From Rhodopirellula baltica (GTDB taxonomy: Bacteria > Planctomycetota > Planctomycetia > Pirellulales > Pirellulaceae): a stretch of DNA of 61,190 nucleotides. The notes beneath the pieces are model-generated. The model was given only the letters and a program-made list of their open reading frames with translations. It did not search any database and was not told where the DNA came from. Of this stretch, positions 56,389 to 61,190 are shown one piece after another. The stretch covers positions 1 to 61,190 of the forward strand of contig PPHI01000051.1 of the NCBI GenBank assembly GCA_002901265.1, in the 5' to 3' direction. The first letter of the stretch is position 1. Every line of letters begins with the position of its first letter. Made by a program: the position numbers and the translations under genes.

Positions 56389-56951
56389 AGGAACTCGGTT
56401 CTGTCGCAAAAGCGGTGCGTGTGTGATTAGCGAAAAGACTTTGCGATGGCAGCATAGCGACTACGCCTCCTCAACTCCCGGGACACGTAAAATTACTCTG
56501 CCATGAAAAAGTGTACTCGCTCAAAGCGAAGTCTCGAAGTCCCTACTGAGGCAATTCTTCCGCCCCGCGAGTCTCACAACCATTTCCTGTCCGATCTTCA
56601 ACATTTCGCGACGGGGAACGAACGTGCAGGCACTCAATGCGATCCAACATTGAGCTATCAGGCAACAACGGGGGCGCAGCTACCATTCCAAGCCGACTCA
56701 TTCTCTTTTGTCACAACCGCTCTGGCCGGACCGGCATTCGCGAAAGAAACATCGGAACCGCCTGTCTGGAATCGTGTTGGTTACAAGGTATCGAATGCCC
56801 GACAGAACTGATGTGTGCGAGCAACGTTAAATTTCTCTGCTCGTTTGCGCAATTCCTCATGAGCGTCGGAATCGCCCGAGCATTACACTGACGTCAGCTC
56901 CGGCTTTTCACAGCTCTCGTCCGATCCGACTTCCCTTCTGCACTGGATGAA
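56389..56951. other. Gene-poor divergent region
   Basis: About 560 bp. A plus-strand frame of 102 codons at 56503-56811 starts MKKCTRSKRSLEVP but has no domain, no clear ribosome site and no helical or strand pattern I trust. It is not called. The stretch must hold promoters for the MarR and cytochrome genes. Confidence 0.4.
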
Positions 56952-59900
56952 ATGATGATTGCCCGATTTCGACCACTGACATTCACTGGTGCGTCAGTCG
57001 CGTCTCTTGTGCAGCTACTGTTGGTCTCGCCCAGCCTGCTTGTTGCCGCTGACAACCAGGGAAACAACGCTGCGGTCACGGCCGCCAATCGTCCCTTCGA
57101 AGCTCCGAGGATGACGCCTCCGTCAATCGATGACGAAGGCTTCGCGGCAACCGATGTCGGAGCAAAAATTCCGAACTACACGCCAGGTGAAAGCTGGGGA
57201 ACACAAGGGGCGCCGCTGACGCTGATGCAAGACCCGTTGCCAGCTGAGCAATCGATCAAGGCCTACACGACGCCTCAAGAAATCCGGCCTGTTCTGTGGG
57301 CCAAGGAAAGCAACGACAACTGGCCATCCGGTTCGCAAACCGAAACGCCAGCCGCCGGGCTGAAAGGCAAACCGATCGCGATGAACTGGGACGAAAACGG
57401 ACGGCTTTGGATTTGCGAAACCGTTGACTATCCCAACGAACTGCAGCGTGAAGATGCCGTCGGTCGCGACCGCATCAAGATTTGCGAAGATACCGATGGC
57501 GACGGTCTGGCTGATCGCTTCACGGTCTTCGCCGAGCATCTCAGCATCCCGTCAACACTTGTCTGTTATCGCGGTGGCGTGATCGTCCAAGATGGGCAAA
57601 CGACGATCTATCTCAAAGACATCGATGGCGATGACAAAGCCGATTTTCGTCAAACCCTGATCACCGGTTGGGCGATGGGCGACACGCACGGCGGCGTCAG
57701 TAATTTTCAGTACGCCCCCGACAATTGGATTTGGGGCATGCAGGGTTACAACAACTCGCAGCCAGTCATCAACGGCGAAGCTCAAATGCGATTCCGCCAG
57801 GGCTTCTGGCGTTTCAAAGTCGACGCGGGTGCTGCCGACTCGACCGCTCCCGCACATGCGATTGAACAGACCACCGGCGAAGTCGCCAGCGACAGCACGG
57901 ATCAATTCAACGATCACACGATCCGCGTGCAAGCTCTCGAATTCATCCGCGCGACCAACAACAACACCTGGGGCTTGGGGTTCAGCGAAGAGGGCTATGT
58001 GTTTGGATCGACGGCAAACGGTTGCCCGAGCGTGCACATGCCGATTCCCAACCGATACTTCGATGGCGTCGCAGGTTGGTCCCCCAAAACGCTTGAGAAG
58101 ATCTCCGACTCGACACGTTTCCATCCGGTCGACGACCACATTCGACAAGTCGATTGGCACGGCAGCTTTACCGCCGGCTGTGGTTCGGCCATCTACACCG
58201 CACGCAACTATCCACAGAATTGGTGGAACCGAATCCAAATGGTTTGCGGTCCGACCGGCCACCTGGTCGGTTCCTTTGTCCTGAAGAAAGACGGCGCCAA
58301 CTACACCAGCCACAACGCGTTCAACACCGCCGCCAGCATCGATGACTGGACCGCACCGATCATGTCGGAAGTCGGCCCCGATGGAAACGTCTGGATACTC
58401 GATTGGTACAACTACATTGTCCAGCACAACCCCACGCCAAACGGCTTCAAGACAGGGAAAGGTGCCGCGTATGAAAGCGACCTTCGTGACAAGCGTTTCG
58501 CACGCGTTTATCGCTTGCTCCCCAGCGATCCATCAGCAACGAAACTTTCATCAACGACTCAACAGCTCGCGGACGCCTCTGATGCCGAATTGGTCGCGAC
58601 GCTTGCCGATGACAACTTTTTCTGGCGGCGTACGGCGCAGCGTCTGTTGATCGAACGCAATGCCGACGACGCGGCAACTCTCGATGCACTCGTCCAACTT
58701 GCGAAACAACAAGACGTCGACGCAATCGGCTTGGCCCCCGCGTCGATGCACGCCATCTGGACGCTCGCCGGGTTGGCCGAAGCGGAGAATGGTGCCGTCG
58801 CAGAAAAACTGGCTGAAGCTTGCTCGGCTGGATTCAATCATGTTTCCAGCCCAGTGCGAGGCGCCGCGGTCGCCTTCTGTGCCGACGGCCAAATCGCCGA
58901 TGCGATCAAAGCCGGCTTGGCTCAAGACGTCGATCCGAAAGTCCAGCTGGCAACGCTGCTTCGTGTCGCAGACGGCCGATCCGATAGCGTCTTGAAGGGC
59001 GAGACACTAGCAGCTTTATTGACCGGAATCACTGGCGATAACGTTCTCTTGGACGCTTGGACCGCCGCCTCGGCAACCGATCCGGTCGCGACCATTGTCG
59101 CACTCAGCCAGACCGACCTCAAGCAGGTCTCCCAGCGCGAGCTCGACGAACGCATCTCGGTTTTGTCGGAGCATTTGGCGCGTAACCGGCCGACGGCCGA
59201 TCAGGTAACACAGCTGCTTTCCATCGATCCGAACTCCGCCTTGGCTGTGACCGTGTGGAGCGGATTGGCGAAAGGGTGGCCGCGTGACTTGGTGGTCAAG
59301 CTGCCCGCGGATGCTCAGGCAGCGGTTCGCGATCGATTCCTGGCGAAAGACGTTTCCGTCGAAAACAAGGCCGCAATCCTGGCGGTCGCTGACAAATGGT
59401 CAGTCGACAATTTGGACAGCATCGTCAGCGAAATCCAAGACGAATTGCTGACCAGCGCACTCGATCAGAACGCCGAGACGGAAACGCGGTTGACCGCATG
59501 GGACCAAGCGATTCGTTTGGCACCGGCCAGCCCCAAGATTTTGGAAGCGACCGAGCAACTGCTCACTCCACAGCTAACTCCTGCCGCCGGTATCGCCGCA
59601 CTAAAGTCACTCCAAGCGGCTCGCGTCGACGGGCTTTCGCAGCAGTTGCTGGATCTGCGAGGTTCCGTCGGACCACAGCTCAGCAGCCAAATTTTGACGT
59701 TTATGTTGTCGCGCAACGGCAGCACCGCAGACTTGCTTGATGCGATCTCGGAAGGACAGGTTCGCTTCACCGACTTGCAGCTCGATCAGCGGCAAGCGAT
59801 TTTGAATCATCCGAGTCGCGACATCGCCTCACGTGCTGCCGAGTTAATGAAGTCGACGGGAACGATGGTGTCGTCCAATCGTCAAGCCTTGGTCGACCAA

Positions 59901-60914
59901 TGGATGCCGGTGACTGAAATGCCCGGCGACGTGGTCAATGGGGTGGCGATGTTCAAAAAGCATTGCTCGGCCTGCCATCTCCACGGCGAACTCGGTAAAG
60001 CGGTCGGTCCGAACTTGACTGGAATGGCCGTGCATCCCAAAGCCGAAATCTTGATGAACGTGTTGGACCCGTCGCGCAGCGTCGAGAATAACTTTCGGAC
60101 TTATCAGATCCTGACCGTCGACGGAGATGTGGTCGCCGGCATGCTGGCGGGCGAATCCGCCAACTCGCTGCGGTTGATCGATTCGCAAGGCAAGGAGCAG
60201 CAAGTGCTTCGGGAAGACATCGAGCGCATGACGTCTTCGCCGAAATCGTTGATGCCGGAAGGTTTCGAAAGTTTGTTGACGAAGCAAGAGATGGCGGACC
60301 TGCTGTCGTTTCTTGCCAAGCGTGGGCGATACACGCCGCTGACGATTGCGACGGCGGCAAGCGTCAACGGCAACACCGGATTGCCGGGGTTCCGTGGCCG
60401 TCCGGGCGACAAGTTCGAACTGAACCAGTACGGGCAAATCGAGGCCGAAGGTGTTCCATTCGAATTGATCGACCCACAACAAGGGCGTGTTGCCAACATC
60501 ATCGGGCTGCAGCGGCCATTCCGCCAAGGACAAACGAGCCTGCCGCAATCGGTCCAGATCCCGTGTTCGGGCAAGGTGTCGGCGATTCACTTGCTCGGCG
60601 GCGTCGCGTGGGGAGCGTACCCGCGATCCAAGAACCCGACCGTCAGCATGACAGTGCGTTGTCACTATGCCGACGGCAAGTCGATCGATACCGATTTGAT
60701 CAACGGCAAACAAATCGTCGGCTACGAAGCGGACAATGATGTCCCGGGATCAACGAAAGCGATCGAAGCGAATGGCAAGCAAGTTCGCTACGTGAAGTTG
60801 GAAACGGACAGCAGTCGCGAGCTGGAGAGTATCGAGCTGGTCAAAGGCGACGACTTTTCGATCCCATTGGTGTTCGCCATCACCATCGAATCGGCCCCCA
60901 GCGAGGCGCATTAA
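56952..60914 (+). CDS. PVC-type cytochrome c dehydrogenase with propeller and HEAT region
   Basis: The 1320-residue exported protein has a signal peptide (SLVQLLLVSPSLLVAA), a membrane-bound-dehydrogenase-type beta propeller (about 120-530; GRLWICETVDYPN, DTDGDGLADRFTVF, DIDGDDKADF, GNVWILDWYNYIVQHNP), a helical HEAT-like region (about 530-985) and a heme c domain of the PVC type with CSACH at 1005-1009, VGPNLTG and distal Met in LMPEGF. A C-terminal carbohydrate-binding-like beta domain (about 1110-1320) ends it. These proteins are hallmarks of planctomycetes and related phyla and probably oxidise sugars in the periplasm, passing electrons to the chain. EF-hand-like DTDGDG and DIDGDD loops suggest calcium. 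No partner oxidase gene lies beside it in the window. Confidence 0.92.
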   Translation: MMIARFRPLTFTGASVASLVQLLLVSPSLLVAADNQGNNAAVTAANRPFEAPRMTPPSIDDEGFAATDVGAKIPNYTPGESWGTQGAPLTLMQDPLPAEQSIKAYTTPQEIRPVLWAKESNDNWPSGSQTETPAAGLKGKPIAMNWDENGRLWICETVDYPNELQREDAVGRDRIKICEDTDGDGLADRFTVFAEHLSIPSTLVCYRGGVIVQDGQTTIYLKDIDGDDKADFRQTLITGWAMGDTHGGVSNFQYAPDNWIWGMQGYNNSQPVINGEAQMRFRQGFWRFKVDAGAADSTAPAHAIEQTTGEVASDSTDQFNDHTIRVQALEFIRATNNNTWGLGFSEEGYVFGSTANGCPSVHMPIPNRYFDGVAGWSPKTLEKISDSTRFHPVDDHIRQVDWHGSFTAGCGSAIYTARNYPQNWWNRIQMVCGPTGHLVGSFVLKKDGANYTSHNAFNTAASIDDWTAPIMSEVGPDGNVWILDWYNYIVQHNPTPNGFKTGKGAAYESDLRDKRFARVYRLLPSDPSATKLSSTTQQLADASDAELVATLADDNFFWRRTAQRLLIERNADDAATLDALVQLAKQQDVDAIGLAPASMHAIWTLAGLAEAENGAVAEKLAEACSAGFNHVSSPVRGAAVAFCADGQIADAIKAGLAQDVDPKVQLATLLRVADGRSDSVLKGETLAALLTGITGDNVLLDAWTAASATDPVATIVALSQTDLKQVSQRELDERISVLSEHLARNRPTADQVTQLLSIDPNSALAVTVWSGLAKGWPRDLVVKLPADAQAAVRDRFLAKDVSVENKAAILAVADKWSVDNLDSIVSEIQDELLTSALDQNAETETRLTAWDQAIRLAPASPKILEATEQLLTPQLTPAAGIAALKSLQAARVDGLSQQLLDLRGSVGPQLSSQILTFMLSRNGSTADLLDAISEGQVRFTDLQLDQRQAILNHPSRDIASRAAELMKSTGTMVSSNRQALVDQWMPVTEMPGDVVNGVAMFKKHCSACHLHGELGKAVGPNLTGMAVHPKAEILMNVLDPSRSVENNFRTYQILTVDGDVVAGMLAGESANSLRLIDSQGKEQQVLREDIERMTSSPKSLMPEGFESLLTKQEMADLLSFLAKRGRYTPLTIATAASVNGNTGLPGFRGRPGDKFELNQYGQIEAEGVPFELIDPQQGRVANIIGLQRPFRQGQTSLPQSVQIPCSGKVSAIHLLGGVAWGAYPRSKNPTVSMTVRCHYADGKSIDTDLINGKQIVGYEADNDVPGSTKAIEANGKQVRYVKLETDSSRELESIELVKGDDFSIPLVFAITIESAPSEAH

Positions 60915-61190
60915 TTAATGAGCTGGAGGTCAGGCTTTGGCCGTTTAAGAGCCGCTTGCTGCCGAGCGAAGTAGAACCGTGGCGAGCGCTAACCGGCCGA
61001 TGGGATCATGCCTAAATTAGCCGATACGCGCTAGCGTCGGTTCCCGGTTCCCACCAATATGCAGCGGGATTCAGACTGGTGCGGAACCGTGGCTAGCGCC
61101 AGCGGCTGATGGACACTGGATTCGCCGATACGCGCTAGCGTCGGTTTTGGGGCCGATTCGATGGTGATGGCGAACACCAATGGGATCGAA
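60915..61190. repeat. REP-like elements and a 23-bp direct repeat
   Basis: REP-like copies at 60975-61004 and 61085-61112 belong to the family at 12670 and 15654. GCCGATACGCGCTAGCGTCG (with GTT after it) occurs perfectly at 61020-61042 and 61124-61146, 104 bases apart; its centre CGCTAGCG is palindromic. No gene is seen. Confidence 0.85.

Noticed and set aside
56503..56811. Possible 102-residue gene
   Set aside because: No ribosome site, no secondary-structure pattern, no recognisable family; kept only as a remark.
57552..60713. Several antisense frames of 120-290 codons
   Set aside because: All are mirror frames of the PVC-type cytochrome gene and show no domain wording.

Overview
The window looks like a chromosomal segment of a marine planctomycete, most likely the Rhodopirellula/Pirellulaceae group. 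The signs are sulfatases with the CCPTR formylglycine motif, a PVC-type large cytochrome c dehydrogenase, a PEP-CTERM tail, Gfo/Idh/MocA and SGNH proteins with twin-arginine or similar signal peptides, weak or absent Shine-Dalgarno sites, frequent GTG/TTG starts, and many short palindromic repeats between genes. This assignment is inferred from gene content; there is no rRNA in the window.

Left part (1-11.4 kb): an accessory region ending at a tRNA-Asn gene (11330-11402, minus). It holds an Mrr-like nuclease (184-1092, plus), a convergent minus-strand pair made of a three-helix membrane protein (6551-7099) and a 1718-residue protein with a purine-nucleosidase-type domain joined to a STAND/NACHT-like ATPase and a long helical tail (1179-6335), an overlapping nucleotidyltransferase/small-protein pair (8169-8989), an orphan DUF1778 antitoxin (9144-9419) and a large serine recombinase (9609-10832). 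The roughly 270-bp sequence that follows tRNA-Asn is present a second time, diverged, about 3.4 kb away, so the recombinase and toxin-antitoxin-like genes sit between two copies of the tRNA flank. I read this as a tRNA-anchored genomic island carrying a candidate immune system.

Middle part (11.7-29.9 kb): hydroxypyruvate-isomerase-like protein, aspartate-type aminotransferase, SRAP (YedK/HMCES) protein, TrkH potassium transporter, a large VWA membrane protein, an ECF sigma factor translationally coupled to a 1692-residue protein that joins an anti-sigma-like cytoplasmic head to a bacterial alpha-2-macroglobulin with intact CFEQ thioester, the nrfHA nitrite reductase pair with CxxCH instead of CxxCK at the first NrfA heme, and a PEP-CTERM SGNH hydrolase preceded by a tiny leader ORF.

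Right part (29.9-61.2 kb): a sialate module (nanA overlapping a mutarotase/sodium-symporter fusion), a GT-B-like glycosyltransferase, a dicarboxylate/amino-acid symporter, a sulfatase followed by a GH2-sulfatase chimera, a GT2 glycosyltransferase with a distant BshC-like protein, a Gfo/Idh/MocA oxidoreductase plus SGNH hydrolase, a SulP transporter, a MuiA/DUF4139 protein, an exported unknown, a YyaL/DUF255 protein fused to a DsbD-alpha-like domain, an unknown 169-residue protein, a surface lipoprotein-like barrel with an Asp-rich loop, a MarR regulator and the PVC-type cytochrome. Much of this half fits degradation of sulfated or sialylated glycans. Several intergenic regions hold clusters of REP-like palindromes and short tandem repeats.
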